64,000 bases of DNA from Synechococcales cyanobacterium C42_A2020_086 (GTDB taxonomy: Bacteria > Cyanobacteriota > Cyanobacteriia > Elainellales > Elainellaceae), in NCBI GenBank assembly GCA_015272325.1, contig JACYLU010000021.1, positions 62,001-126,000 of the forward strand, given 5' to 3'. The position numbers were made by a program, and so were the translations under genes. Positions 33,729 through 43,188 of the stretch are shown here, in pieces (the first letter of the stretch is position 1; every line of letters begins with the position of its first letter). Under the pieces are notes generated by a model. That model did not search any database. It was not told the DNA's origin and saw nothing but the letters and a program-made list of their open reading frames with translations.

Positions 33729-34298
33729 TTAGCTAGCTGATAAGGCTCGCCGGGCCGCCATTGCTGCTGCCAGCAAAGAGATGCCGCTCATCAGCAGGCT
33801 AATGCCGACATACAGCCCAATCAGCCAGATGGCGCTGGAGGGCCAGCGATTCAACACCAAAATACCCAGAATCAGCGTCACAATGCCGTTGAGCGCCACC
33901 AGCCAGGACATGCGATGACCAGCACGATTGGTAAACGCCATGATAATTGTAAAAATGCCCTCCACGATGAACAAGATTCCAAACGCAAAGGTGAGAGCAA
34001 CGACCGCCGCCGCTAGATTGAACAAAATGTAGATGCCGGCAATTACATAAGCAATGCCGACAAGCAGATTTAGCCAGAATCCTCGAACCGGCTTCGACTG
34101 AAACGATTCGATGATCATGACGATGCCGCTAATGATTGCAACCCAACCCATCACAGCGGTAAAAAACGCTGAAGCAATGCCCGGCAGCAAAATAGACAGC
34201 ACACCCAAGACAATCAAACCGATACTGAGGGCAATTACCCAACCCGTCGATTTTCTGATAATCGCATCTGGCTGCAAATCAGTGGTCATAACAGGCAC
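33729..34298 (-). CDS. HdeD-like DUF308 membrane protein
   Basis: 189 residues with six hydrophobic helices and very short loops, the layout of HdeD/DUF308 proteins. Repeated motifs GWVAIISGIVMIIESFQSK, AFGILFIVEGIFTIIMAF and GIVTLILGILVLNRWPSS are typical. It is an inner-membrane protein; E. coli HdeD takes part in acid resistance at high cell density, but the role in cyanobacteria is unknown. It is convergent with the DUF499 gene across a 134-nt gap. Confidence 0.9.
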   Translation of the reverse strand: MPVMTTDLQPDAIIRKSTGWVIALSIGLIVLGVLSILLPGIASAFFTAVMGWVAIISGIVMIIESFQSKPVRGFWLNLLVGIAYVIAGIYILFNLAAAVVALTFAFGILFIVEGIFTIIMAFTNRAGHRMSWLVALNGIVTLILGILVLNRWPSSAIWLIGLYVGISLLMSGISLLAAAMAARRALSAS

Positions 34299-34889
34299 CT
34301 CATTAGTGAAACTATATTCAGTGAAACGACCTCAACAGCTGCAGTAAAGCTCTTGCGCGCTCAGCACATGACGGTCAACATGACATGAGTGTACTGGCTG
34401 AATATCGCCAGGGAACGGTTTATCGCTTTTTCTTAAACCCAGGTCTAGAGAGAATAAGGCTCTATTGGCAGCCCACAACTGCAATGGTGTAAAAGTTACC
34501 ATTCACCCTGCCTACTCGGGCATTGACGCGGCACCAAAACAGCGATGATTCCAAGTCTCAAGAGTAGCTTATTGATCATGAATTTGTTACCCAAATTGGT
34601 TGCTCAAAGTTAATTTTAATGATAAATCAAAAGACATGCTAGTTTTGACATTTATTGCTTAGATGCTGTCATGTCGTCAAGATATAAGGGTAAATTGCTC
34701 AACATCCTAAATTAGGACTAGTATACGGAGAGCATCTTATGTGTGCCTGAGATGTACACCTGAGAGAATTTGCTCTTTAGCGTAAACTAATAAAATATGA
34801 AACTGATATGAATCCGTTAAAACAACTGCTGTCGCCGATAAGCTGCTCGTCAGGGCATCTGATTAACGACTCATGCAGCACTGCTAGCA
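34299..34889. other. AT-rich intergenic region with a 13-nt palindrome
   Basis: No convincing gene. TCCTAAATTAGGA (34705-34717) is a perfect 6-bp inverted repeat around one A and could be an operator. The stretch should hold the promoter of the leftward HdeD-like gene. Confidence 0.4.
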
Positions 34890-36086
34890 CTAGCGAACTG
34901 GCTCAACTATTACCTCCACCTGATTCGGGTTGCCGCGAGTGATGACTGGCGTAGCGGTAGTGTTTATAAAACGCAGTTGCCCATCCACGGTGATTCGGGC
35001 TTGAACGGTGTAGCTAGAGCGTGGATCAATTTGCTGTGGATCGTAGACCAATTCAAAAGGAATGGGAACCTGCCGCTCGCCCACGCGGATCGCTTGCGAT
35101 GCCAAAACCAACGCTGCCGCATCTGCCCGGCTAACATCGTTCAGCGTCACTTCGACAACGGCATGGGGCGGTAAAGCCATCCGTACTCGATAGGTTACTC
35201 TGCCGCTCACCTCGGCCCGGTCTTGCAGCACCGTATCGTTCACCGTTAGCGTCTGAGATCCCGAAGTCGCTACCTCTACCCGCACCGAGGGCGAACCACC
35301 ATAGCGGTAAACCCATCCAGTGGTGCTCGGCTCAACGGTTGCTTCTACCGCCGCTAGCGCTAATGTCCCTGTCTGTTTATCGAATAAATTGATGCGAGGG
35401 CGACCGTTTTGCAGGAAAACACGCACTGCATAGCTAGAGGTTTGCGAAAAGACCAGCGTGCCGTCGGGTTGATCGAACGTGACGGGATAGATGACTCGCT
35501 GCGGTCCCTCTTGGAGTGCGGTGCCATCGATGCTGAAGGAGCGCTCAATCACTTCGGTCTGCGTTAGAAGCGGCACCAGAATCTGACCGTCGACAATCGT
35601 GATCGGGCCATTGAGCATAATCCTCTCTCCTAGCCGCACTGGGACGAATGATCGCCCGTCACCCTCCACATCTAGAGCCGCCGTGAGATAGGTCGCCACC
35701 GATTGACCCTCCGGATCGAGGGCCACTCCTAGAATCACCGCCGCATCGACTCTGCCGTCGTTGTTCAGATCGCCAAAGGTCAGCCAGCCGGGTTGATTCA
35801 CCAGCTCCACAATCAGCGGCCCATCGGCTTGCTGATAGCGGCCGTTGGTTAGGGTGACTGTAGTCAATTCCGGATTAGGGTCTAGAGTTGTGGGGACGGT
35901 GTAAGTCGCGTTTTGCAGAATCTGCCAGCGATTACACCAGGCTTGCTTCTCGGGCGTAAACACCTCGCGAGTGAGGCAGTTATACCATTCGGGTTCTGTC
36001 ATGGCGTCTGCTCTCCCGGCTCCCACTAGCCCAACCGTTGCTGCCATCACCCAACTCAGCGCGCCCAAACCCTGCTGTTGTTTCAT
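34890..36086 (-). CDS. Exported protein with C-terminal YbaY-like domain
   Basis: 398 residues from the ATG at 36084-36086, chosen because a signal peptide follows (about residues 1-28, core ALSWVMAATVGLVGAG, ending ADA); the longer frame overlaps the upstream gene. Residues about 110-140 include GDLNNDGRVDAAVIL, an FG-GAP/dockerin-like Ca2+ loop common in cyanobacterial exported proteins. The C-terminal 110 residues (VTYRVRMALPPHAVVEVTLN, VPIPFELVYDPQQIDPRSSY, ARITVDGQLRFINTT) match the YbaY/YscW lipoprotein domain. No lipobox is seen, so it is probably soluble in the periplasm. Function unknown. Confidence 0.8.
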   Translation of the reverse strand: MKQQQGLGALSWVMAATVGLVGAGRADAMTEPEWYNCLTREVFTPEKQAWCNRWQILQNATYTVPTTLDPNPELTTVTLTNGRYQQADGPLIVELVNQPGWLTFGDLNNDGRVDAAVILGVALDPEGQSVATYLTAALDVEGDGRSFVPVRLGERIMLNGPITIVDGQILVPLLTQTEVIERSFSIDGTALQEGPQRVIYPVTFDQPDGTLVFSQTSSYAVRVFLQNGRPRINLFDKQTGTLALAAVEATVEPSTTGWVYRYGGSPSVRVEVATSGSQTLTVNDTVLQDRAEVSGRVTYRVRMALPPHAVVEVTLNDVSRADAAALVLASQAIRVGERQVPIPFELVYDPQQIDPRSSYTVQARITVDGQLRFINTTATPVITRGNPNQVEVIVEPVR

Positions 36087-36172
36087 CGCTCGAACCCTGC
36101 TGTCTCCGCTAGCATCACGATGGCTGCAATTCGCCTCGCTATAGAAAATTCTAAGCGATCGGCAAGACAGGT

Positions 36173-36760
36173 TCAGCGGGGGTAAAGCCAGCGGTAGAAA
36201 AGCCGGGTCAGGCGCGGCATGACGACATAGGTCAAAAGGGCGACAACGATGAAGGCGGCTACCAACGAGCTGAGCCACAGCGGTAGACGGTTGAGCAGCG
36301 GCCCGAGGAGCGCTCGCACCAGCATGGACATAACAAATACAGCCGTTCCCGTGAGAAGCACCATTTTGTAGCGGGCAGGGGGTGGCTGCAAAGGTTTACC
36401 AGGCAGCGTAAACCAGGTTTCTAAACCCGTCAAAATCTCAATGGTCTGATCCTGCACCACCAAGGGTTTGGCTTTCTCGATCCATTGCCGCCGCACATCC
36501 GACTCCAGCCACTGTTTTAGGTGCGTGTAGCGATCAAACTTGAGGACAATCACATACTCCGGACACACTCCCGGCTGAGGGCGAATAAAACTAACGCCTT
36601 GGTGCCCCTCAAACTGTTGGGCAACGGCAGACACATCATGCAGCCAGCGTTCATATTCGGATTCGCGGCCGCGTTTCACTTGATGGGAAATCACGGCCGT
36701 TACTGGCTGCTCTGCGTCCTGTACCTCGTTAGCGACTTGGTTCCAGGAGTCGGCAGTCAT
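36173..36760 (-). CDS. ABM-domain protein with membrane anchor
   Basis: 195 residues. Residues about 20-115 form an antibiotic-biosynthesis-monooxygenase-type ferredoxin-like domain (VTAVISHQVKRGRESEYERW, EGHQGVSFIRPQPG, YVIVLKFDRYTHLKQWLES). A linker is followed by two transmembrane helices (about 133-185) and a basic C-terminus. This ABM-plus-membrane layout is widespread in bacteria; whether it oxidises a substrate or only binds one is unknown. It lies upstream of the YbaY-domain gene on the same strand (86-nt gap). Confidence 0.87.
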   Translation of the reverse strand: MTADSWNQVANEVQDAEQPVTAVISHQVKRGRESEYERWLHDVSAVAQQFEGHQGVSFIRPQPGVCPEYVIVLKFDRYTHLKQWLESDVRRQWIEKAKPLVVQDQTIEILTGLETWFTLPGKPLQPPPARYKMVLLTGTAVFVMSMLVRALLGPLLNRLPLWLSSLVAAFIVVALLTYVVMPRLTRLFYRWLYPR

Positions 36761-36821
36761 TGTTGTTCCAATATTTGCTCTAACGTTTACTCTAATGTTC
36801 TCGAAGCTTTAGTTCATGAAC

Positions 36822-37484
36822 TTAATGAGTCATAGCAGGTGCTTTGCTGCCGGTCGCAGGTTGACCATGCACCATCGTGTAGGCATACTCCACACCTACT
36901 CCATAAGCACCCGTATGCTCTTTCACGATGTCAATGACTGCATCATAGGTTTCACGACGTGCCCAGTCACGCTGGAATTCGAGCAATACCTGCAGAGCTG
37001 TTACCGGCACCACGCCCGCCTGAATCATTCGCTGCATGGCCATCGTGTGAGCGGCAACTGTCGTACCACCCGACGCATCCTCAACCGCGTAGACTTCATA
37101 GCCTGCTTCTAGTGCCTGGATTGCGGGGAAAGTCAGGCAAACTTCTGTCCATAGCGCCGCAATGATTAACTTTTTGCGACCGATGCGTTCTACTTCGGAC
37201 ACAAAATTGGCATCCTCCCAAGAGTTCATGCTGGTCCGTTCAATCGGCTCTTGCCCAGGAAAAATTTCCAGCAGCTGCGGCCACATATAGCCGCTGAAAC
37301 TCTGCGTTTCCACCGTGGTCAGAATGGTGGGCACATTGAATACCTTTGCCGCTTTCGCTAGGATCAGCGTATTGTTGATTAACGTTTGCCGATCAATAGA
37401 GGTAACGCCAAAAGTCATCTGGGGCTGGTGATCAATGAAAATCACCGTGGCGTTTTCGGGCGTCAGTAAACTGTGAATCGTCAT
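36822..37484 (-). CDS. Isochorismatase-family hydrolase (YcaC-like)
   Basis: 220 residues. The cysteine-hydrolase fold is clear: catalytic Asp in VIFIDHQPQMTFGV (near residue 18), nucleophile Cys in IIAALWTEVCLTFPAIQAL (near 115), and the cis-peptide/oxyanion region EDASGGTTVAAHTMAM. The EPIERTSMNSWED segment is characteristic of the YcaC subgroup, whose physiological substrate is unknown. It is cytoplasmic. The gene faces the same way as the ABM-domain gene 61 nt downstream, and the two may be co-transcribed. Confidence 0.92.
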   Translation of the reverse strand: MTIHSLLTPENATVIFIDHQPQMTFGVTSIDRQTLINNTLILAKAAKVFNVPTILTTVETQSFSGYMWPQLLEIFPGQEPIERTSMNSWEDANFVSEVERIGRKKLIIAALWTEVCLTFPAIQALEAGYEVYAVEDASGGTTVAAHTMAMQRMIQAGVVPVTALQVLLEFQRDWARRETYDAVIDIVKEHTGAYGVGVEYAYTMVHGQPATGSKAPAMTH

Positions 37485-37781
37485 AGGTGATGCTCTCTAA
37501 GGAGTACAGAGTAAAGAACCGCAGCCATGAATCGAGAATTCACCTAAAACCAGCAGCCTTTGACCTCTCAAGTCAAAAAGGACAATTCATTCAGCAGACT
37601 AGTACAATCTCAATTCATAGTTTCAATCATTGCTTAAAGTGATTAAGAAAAGATAAAGCTCTGATTGAAAAAACGGATGATAACAATTACTTGAAAGCCG
37701 GAGCGGCCGCGCAGACCTCAAGGAAAAGCAAACCAGTAAGCGCTCACAGTGCCAATCTCGGACTGGTTGCGATTTTACCTG

Positions 37782-38204
37782 CTATTGGCACACCATCCGG
37801 AGGCTGCTGTAGGGTGTCACGCAGGTGGGATTTCTGGGTTGCGAGGTTGAACGGTGTTGTCTGAAATGAGAGTGTCTGGAATGAGGGTATCTGGGGGCAA
37901 TAATCACCGGATTAACGAGCGTAGAATTCTCAATTTCAGAGTGAATAATCACCGGGTTAATTAGCGTTGCCCCCTCTACTGGACGGCGGTCAATCCGCGA
38001 GCGTGTCCGCCAATCTGAGCGGTGGTGAAACGCACTCGATGCGGGCTGCTGGAGTGTGACTCCCCCAGAGACTATTCCAGAGCGAAGGATGATTTCTCCG
38101 GCTTGGGCAGGTCGTGGAATAGGCAAGGCCATTAGAACCATTGCCCCCACCCATCCGGCCATCGTCAAACTCTGTCTCAGGTGCTGTCGTGATGCGTTTG
38201 TCAT
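37782..38204 (-). CDS. Small exported His/Arg-rich protein of unknown function
   Basis: 140 residues from the ATG at 38202-38204 (AGGAGA 8 nt upstream). The signal peptide covers about residues 1-36 (MAGWVGAMVLMALP, ending AQAG). The mature part contains an internal duplication (TLINPVII, then TLVNPVIIAP 16 residues later) and a basic His/Arg/Ser-rich stretch (RYPHSRHSHFRQHRS) before two Cys residues near the C-terminus. The two NPVII units suggest one beta-strand repeat. I do not recognise the family; related short exported proteins occur in cyanobacteria. Confidence 0.65.
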   Translation of the reverse strand: MTNASRQHLRQSLTMAGWVGAMVLMALPIPRPAQAGEIILRSGIVSGGVTLQQPASSAFHHRSDWRTRSRIDRRPVEGATLINPVIIHSEIENSTLVNPVIIAPRYPHSRHSHFRQHRSTSQPRNPTCVTPYSSLRMVCQ

Positions 38205-38522
38205 GGGTGCTTTCTCCTGGAATGAGTGATCCACGGCTGATACCGACGAGCTGTGACGATTGATTGTGCCGCTGATTGATGCCGCCCTAGCGGGTTTGCA
38301 TCGTCTGCTTGCCTAAATTGCCTAAATGCCCGCAGTAGATCTCGGTTGCTTTGATCGTAACTGGCAGTAGACTAGCAGTGGTCTAGTGGCGTCGAGCCAA
38401 CGGGAGTGCTCTTGCTGGCAGTATTATTCACAAGAACCGTTACAATCTGAAAAGCGTCCATTTTCCAGCAGTCAAGAGTTGGATGGGATTGTTTTCTAGC
38501 CGAGTTTTAGCCGAGCAACGCC
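38205..38522. other. Divergent intergenic region
   Basis: It separates the leftward exported-protein gene and the rightward TPR-like gene, so it should hold both promoters. I see no clear operator, RNA gene or small frame with a good ribosome site. Confidence 0.4.
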
Positions 38523-39089
38523 GTGAGTGCCGATAGCCCAGAGCGCAGCGCAGACCAATGCCCAGAGAGCACCGAACTAGCCCGTGTCCAGTACGAAGCC
38601 GGCAAAGAAGCCTTTGAACGCGGCGCGTATCGAGAGTCGGTCGAGCGGCTGCAAAAGGCCGTTAGCCTCGCGGGAGCCAATACCGCCCTAGGAGGCGAAA
38701 TGCAGACATGGCTCGTCACTGCCTACGATGCGGCTGGGCAACAGAGTGAAGCAATTGCTCTCTGCGAACGGCTGAGCCAGCACCCCCATCTACAAACGCG
38801 GCAGCAGGGCAGTCGGCTGCTCTATATCCTCAAGGCACCTCGGCTGAAAACTCGCCCGGAGTGGCTGACCCAAATTCCCGATCTGGCTGGGCTAAATGCC
38901 GACGAAGGCAATAGTAAAGGAGCGTATTCCTATCCTTCTTCCAACCGTTCCCCTGCGCCTCCCCAATACACCATTGAGCCGGTGGATTTGAGCCAAGTGA
39001 ATACCCGAGAGAATCGCTTTGTCTGGGTAGCATTGATTTTGGTCGGGCTGATGGGAGCAGGCTTGCTGTGGTTGAGTATGCGTCCTTAG
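38523..39089 (+). CDS. TPR-like single-span membrane protein
   Basis: 188 residues with a GTG start at 38523. Residues about 20-105 are helical with tetratricopeptide-like pairs (YEAGKEAFERGAYRESVERL, MQTWLVTAYDAAGQQSEAIA). A Pro/Ser-rich linker follows, and a single transmembrane helix lies near the C-terminus (WVALILVGLMGAGLLWLS). The soluble part would face the cytoplasm, as expected of a tail-anchored protein-interaction module. The type is common among cyanobacteria; its partner is unknown. Confidence 0.75.
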   Translation: MSADSPERSADQCPESTELARVQYEAGKEAFERGAYRESVERLQKAVSLAGANTALGGEMQTWLVTAYDAAGQQSEAIALCERLSQHPHLQTRQQGSRLLYILKAPRLKTRPEWLTQIPDLAGLNADEGNSKGAYSYPSSNRSPAPPQYTIEPVDLSQVNTRENRFVWVALILVGLMGAGLLWLSMRP

Positions 39090-39146
39090 CGTCTGCGGTA
39101 TTTTCAGAGGCTGACGGCAGACTCAGAAGCAGACTCGGAAATGTCT

Positions 39147-39830
39147 CTAGCGCTGAAACTGCCCCATTAACCAGTTGCCCACCTGCGACTGATCCTGCTC
39201 TCGACTCTGCCGCAGAGCCTGCTCTATAACCGTGATCTGCAATCCCGGCAGCACCTGCGATTCATCAATGCGGCGGCTGCCTCGCTCGATCATTTCAAAG
39301 GCGTAGATCTCCATCTGCTCCACATCCACTGCCCAATATTCTGAGACGCCGGCTTCCTCATACAGGGTCCGTTTGACGGTGCGGTCGTCCATTATGGTGG
39401 TCTTGCCAATTTCAACCACCAAATCCGGGGGAGCATAGACCTCCAAATTCACAATCGACGTGCCATTGGGGATCAACCGCGCTCGCTCGCCAACGTAATA
39501 CGCCAGATCCGGCTGGAACTCGCGCTTGCCCGCTTTCCGAAATGAGGAGTTGTCAAGGACCGTAAACGGAATGCTTTTCAAGACGCCATATAGCCCAATG
39601 GCGAGTGCAAGGGTACCGTGATCTCTCCCGTGGTCGAAGCTGACGGGCAGCATTTCAATCCGCATCCATCCGTCTAGATAATACCCCTTGGCCTTCTCGT
39701 AGCCGGATTGCTCGATCTGCTGCACATACTGGTCCCAAGGGGCCTTGACCCAGGTATCGGTAGGCAGCCGTGGCTGATTCTGCGGTTGGCTCTGGGGTTG
39801 GCTGTGCGGCTGACTTTGAAGCTGGCTCAT
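39147..39830 (-). CDS. Uma2-family PD-(D/E)xK protein C
   Basis: 227 residues from the ATG at 39828-39830; the alternative start is 7 codons earlier. The first 20 residues are a low-complexity Ser-Gln-Pro-Gln repeat. The Uma2 core follows: GYYLDGWMRIEMLP, the acidic strand EFQPDLAYYVGE, and PPDLVVEIGKTT, then YEEAGVSEYWAVDVE. Nuclease-like fold, function unresolved. It stands alone and is convergent with the TPR-like gene. Confidence 0.88.
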   Translation of the reverse strand: MSQLQSQPHSQPQSQPQNQPRLPTDTWVKAPWDQYVQQIEQSGYEKAKGYYLDGWMRIEMLPVSFDHGRDHGTLALAIGLYGVLKSIPFTVLDNSSFRKAGKREFQPDLAYYVGERARLIPNGTSIVNLEVYAPPDLVVEIGKTTIMDDRTVKRTLYEEAGVSEYWAVDVEQMEIYAFEMIERGSRRIDESQVLPGLQITVIEQALRQSREQDQSQVGNWLMGQFQR

Positions 39831-40036
39831 GGGCACACTCCACCGGAACATGCAGAAGGATTTCCCTGTAGTGTAACAAGCCCAACCCTGATGGGTGTTG
39901 GCGACTAGGATTTGTGCCAGTTTGGCAACTGCGGCAGCGACATCAGTGTTAGATTTTTAACCCAGAACTGCGAACGGATTTCTTTTTTCCTATATTTTTT
40001 CTTTTTTTCTATTGTTTCGTGGGGTGCATTAGAACC

Positions 40037-40372
40037 ATGCGTATTACAGATCTTCCCTGCCTTGAAGACATTTCCCATACCTTGGTTTCGGGTGCGGCAG
40101 GAACGACGGTGTCGGCTAGCGCAACTGCTTTTGGATATTCAACTCGCACCTCAACCCGCACCCGCTCGCTGGCGAGAGGGCTACCTCGAAATGGTTCGCT
40201 GTCGATTAGTCGAGGGTTCGCATTCGCTCAAGGGGCGGTGGCAGCTGCTCAAGTGGCGACAGCAGGCGATGGCGATATCGTCGTTGGTTCTGTCCGGTCC
40301 ACTCCCGACCTGCCCGGCAAATCCACAGATGTGGCTCATGGGGTAGTCGTTGCGATTGTGCTGCCCGGTTGA
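40037..40372 (+). CDS. Small Ala/Ser/Thr-rich protein with leader-like N-terminus
   Basis: 111 residues from the ATG at 40037. The first 20 residues (MRITDLPCLEDISHTLVSGA) resemble the acidic/hydrophobic leaders of cyanobacterial peptides whose core follows a VSG(G/A) motif. Thereafter the sequence is rich in Ala, Ser, Thr and Gly (TTVSASATAFGYSTRTSTRT, GDGDIVVGSVRS, VAHGVVVAIVLPG) and lacks Cys except at position 8. An unusual T-rich tract (about 39988-40016) lies just upstream, with GGGGTG as a possible ribosome site. No maturase or transporter is adjacent. I do not recognise a named family. Confidence 0.55.
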   Translation: MRITDLPCLEDISHTLVSGAAGTTVSASATAFGYSTRTSTRTRSLARGLPRNGSLSISRGFAFAQGAVAAAQVATAGDGDIVVGSVRSTPDLPGKSTDVAHGVVVAIVLPG

Positions 40373-40392
40373 ATGGAGATGCAGAGGCGCTG

Positions 40393-40989
40393 CTAATCTG
40401 GATCCTGCTTGTAGCGGCGCGGATTGGATGTGCTGCGGCTGCCCGCCTGCTGTAAATACCAGCGGCGCCATTCCGTGGAGCTGCGAATCGCGATCCATAG
40501 CATCAGCAGCACAATCAGCCCACCCTGACGCGGCGCATCAAACGCCAGCAGCACCAAGGCCACACAGAGAAAATCCTGGATAAAAATCACCCACAGCGGC
40601 AGTCCCCGCAAGCGGTAAGACCAACCCACCTGCACCAGATGCAGCACAAACGCCAGCAGGCCGCCTACCACGCCCAGCATCCAGGTCAGCCAACTTTCCA
40701 GTCCGGCAGTTCGAGCCACTGTCAGCCCCACCATTGCCCCGACCAGTGGACTGAACAGGAGCTGCACGATCTGCAACAGCCGCTGCCCCAATCGTTCTTT
40801 GGAAAACAGCAGTTCCACCAGCGACCAGCTCACCAGCACTCCTAGCACCAGCGGCGGCGGAATTCGCGACAGCAGCGGCACATTGGCCCATAGTGAGTCG
40901 CTGTAGAGCAAGCCAATGAGCAAGAGCGGTAGGGCAATGCGCATGCCTACGGCCGCCGAGAGCGAAAGGGCGGCTAGAACCTCAATCAT
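40393..40989 (-). CDS. DUF4126 membrane protein
   Basis: 198 residues with five or six hydrophobic helices. Start segment (LAALSLSAAVGMRIALPLLL), the mid segment with VLVSWSLVELLFSKERLGQR and the Gly-rich LTWMLGVVGGLLAFVLHLVQ match DUF4126, an inner-membrane family of unknown function. The C-terminal tail is basic and cytoplasmic. The following sensor kinase gene (41025-42833) is on the same strand 35 nt upstream, so co-transcription is likely. Confidence 0.85.
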   Translation of the reverse strand: MIEVLAALSLSAAVGMRIALPLLLIGLLYSDSLWANVPLLSRIPPPLVLGVLVSWSLVELLFSKERLGQRLLQIVQLLFSPLVGAMVGLTVARTAGLESWLTWMLGVVGGLLAFVLHLVQVGWSYRLRGLPLWVIFIQDFLCVALVLLAFDAPRQGGLIVLLMLWIAIRSSTEWRRWYLQQAGSRSTSNPRRYKQDPD

Positions 40990-41024
40990 GGACTGGTCCT
41001 TGGGTCTGTGATGCTAAGAGCCGC

Positions 41025-42833
41025 TTAGAGCAGCAGATCCGCTGAATCCGCCAGAGGTGCGGTGATCATTACGGGGTCTTGATACAAGGGTACGGTAAAG
41101 GTGACCGTAGAGCCTAATCCTTCACCCATGCTGAAGAAATTGACGACGCCACCCATGGCTTCTACCAGCTTTTGCGAGATAGCTAGCCCCAGCCCCGTGC
41201 CACCATACTGGCGCGTGCGGGAACCATCCACTTGGCTGAAGGACTGAAACAGCTTGTCCTGCTTTTCCAGCGACACACCAATGCCCGTATCGGCAACACT
41301 GATCTTGACCGAGCCGGGTTTCTCTTCGCCTTGCACCACCACTTTTCCAGGAAGCACCTCCGCGCTGATGGTGACGCTTCCCTCGTGGGTGAATTTGATG
41401 GCATTCCCCACCAGATTCAGCAGCACTTGCAGCAGCCGTTGGTAGTTGCCGTAGAGAATCACCTCATCGCGGGTAGCAGGGGTACGAATTTCAAAACCCA
41501 AGTTTTTCTGCTGGGCCTGGTGCAGCATGAAATTTTCGACTTCGTTCAGCAGATCGTCGAGCCGGATCGGGTTGAGATCGAGCTGCATTTTGCCCGCCTC
41601 GATCTTGGCGATATCGAGGATGTCATTGATGACGTGCAGCAAATGGATTGCTGAGCGATAGGCTTCCTGGATAAACTGCTGCTGCTCCTCCGGGTCATCG
41701 GCCATGCCGTCCAAAATCAGCTTCAGGAAGCCAATCACACCATTCAGCGGTGTCCGCAGTTCGTGGGAGGTATTGGCCAGAAACTCACTCTTCAGCCGTG
41801 AGGCTGCCTCCGCCTGCTGCCGGGCTTCTTCTAAGTCGCTGTGTTGCTGCATCAGGCTTTCATTGACTCGCTGCAGTTCGGCTGCCATGTTGCGGCTCTC
41901 CTCAAACAGGCTAGCATGGGCAATGCCAGTCCCGACCTGATCGGCCACCTCACGCAGCAGGTCAATTTCCACATCGCTCCACAGCCGCGCCCGGTCATAC
42001 TCGTGCAGGATGATAATGCCATTGGGCTGATCCTGATAGCAGGTGGCAATCGCCAGAATCGACGGTGTTGGTTCTGGGAAAGGCTCGGCCGCGCTGACAG
42101 CGATAGGTCTCAAGGAAGCCAGAGCCTGAGCCAGATAGGGTTCGTCGAGTGAGAGTTTGGTTCCCAGCAGCGATGGCAGCGACGGATGGCGATACTCGGC
42201 CACGATCTCCAGATGAGAGCAATCGGGCTGGTAGGGACCAATCAGACAGCGGCTGAGGTCAAGGGCTTCCCCTAGCCCATCCACGGTTTGCTGCCAAATC
42301 AGCTGCAAATCCAAACTGCGGCGAATATTCCAGATCACCTGGGTAATCCGCTTGTGGTGGCGATCGGAATGCAGAGACGGACGGGAACTAAGCAGGGCGT
42401 TGATAATCTCCAGGGCGGTTGCTTCGGAAGCGAGGTAGCGAAACTGCCCGGTGGCTACAACGGTTGTGGCGGTGCCGTGCGGCATGAGAATCGGGCTAAT
42501 GGTGAGGTCAAAAACGAGATATTTTCCCGCACAATAGAAAGGATATTCAAATCGCAGCGGCAGCAGATAGTCCAACACTTGCCGCACACGGTCCAGGTAG
42601 GGAGTCAATCCCAGGGGAGCGACGGTATCGGCTAGCGACTGACCTACCCACTGTTCTGGCTTGACCCCATAGCGCTCGGCATCTTTCCAAAAGAATGACA
42701 AGCACTGTCCAGAATCATCGTGGGTCAAAACCAGATCAGCACTGGGAACCGACAAGAAACCATCCACTTGACTGGGGGTTGCCGGGTTTATTGACTCAGC
42801 AGCGGGAAGTGAACGATCGCTAGACGATGTCAT
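41025..42833 (-). CDS. PAS-GAF sensor histidine kinase
   Basis: 602 residues, no transmembrane segment, so a cytoplasmic sensor. Parts in order: a PAS-like N-terminus (about 30-135, LVLTHDDSGQCLSFFWKD), a GAF domain (about 165-315, IWQQTVDGLGEALDLSRCLI, ending DLLREVADQVGTGIAHASLF), a coiled coil, the HisKA box FLANTSHELRTPLNGVIGFL with phospho-His 357, and a HATPase domain with DTGIGV and QYGGTGLGLAISQKLVEAMG. No receiver domain is fused and no response regulator is adjacent. The GAF domain lacks an obvious bilin-binding Cys-His pair, so a chromophore cannot be assumed. Confidence 0.93.
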   Translation of the reverse strand: MTSSSDRSLPAAESINPATPSQVDGFLSVPSADLVLTHDDSGQCLSFFWKDAERYGVKPEQWVGQSLADTVAPLGLTPYLDRVRQVLDYLLPLRFEYPFYCAGKYLVFDLTISPILMPHGTATTVVATGQFRYLASEATALEIINALLSSRPSLHSDRHHKRITQVIWNIRRSLDLQLIWQQTVDGLGEALDLSRCLIGPYQPDCSHLEIVAEYRHPSLPSLLGTKLSLDEPYLAQALASLRPIAVSAAEPFPEPTPSILAIATCYQDQPNGIIILHEYDRARLWSDVEIDLLREVADQVGTGIAHASLFEESRNMAAELQRVNESLMQQHSDLEEARQQAEAASRLKSEFLANTSHELRTPLNGVIGFLKLILDGMADDPEEQQQFIQEAYRSAIHLLHVINDILDIAKIEAGKMQLDLNPIRLDDLLNEVENFMLHQAQQKNLGFEIRTPATRDEVILYGNYQRLLQVLLNLVGNAIKFTHEGSVTISAEVLPGKVVVQGEEKPGSVKISVADTGIGVSLEKQDKLFQSFSQVDGSRTRQYGGTGLGLAISQKLVEAMGGVVNFFSMGEGLGSTVTFTVPLYQDPVMITAPLADSADLLL

Positions 42834-43188
42834 CAGCTTAGAACCACCAACAATAAGTTCAACCAGTTCGGTAGTTGAATCACCTGAGTAAATACTGCGA
42901 AACCCCGTCCCAAATCACTGAAAGGTAGATGCAACGATAGCAGCTTAGGGTGCCCATCCAGGATAGGTCAGCTTAGCCCAATTTATTCTAGCCATGGAGC
43001 GAACTCGTCCTGCTCCATTTCAGCCTACTTCTAATGGCAGCGTCGAGCGCAAGACATAAAGGTATAAACTGATTCCCACCTCAGCCCGCAAGCAATAGCT
43101 GCAAGTGTAATGGAGCCTTCTAGATCCGGTTTTCTGCTCGACACAATGCTTAATCATGACCGATCATCGGCGGCATCACGGTAGGCAA
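42834..43188. other. Intergenic region, nothing recognised
   Basis: It separates two leftward genes. No good small frame, RNA gene or terminator is seen. It should contain the promoter of the PAS-GAF kinase. Confidence 0.35.
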
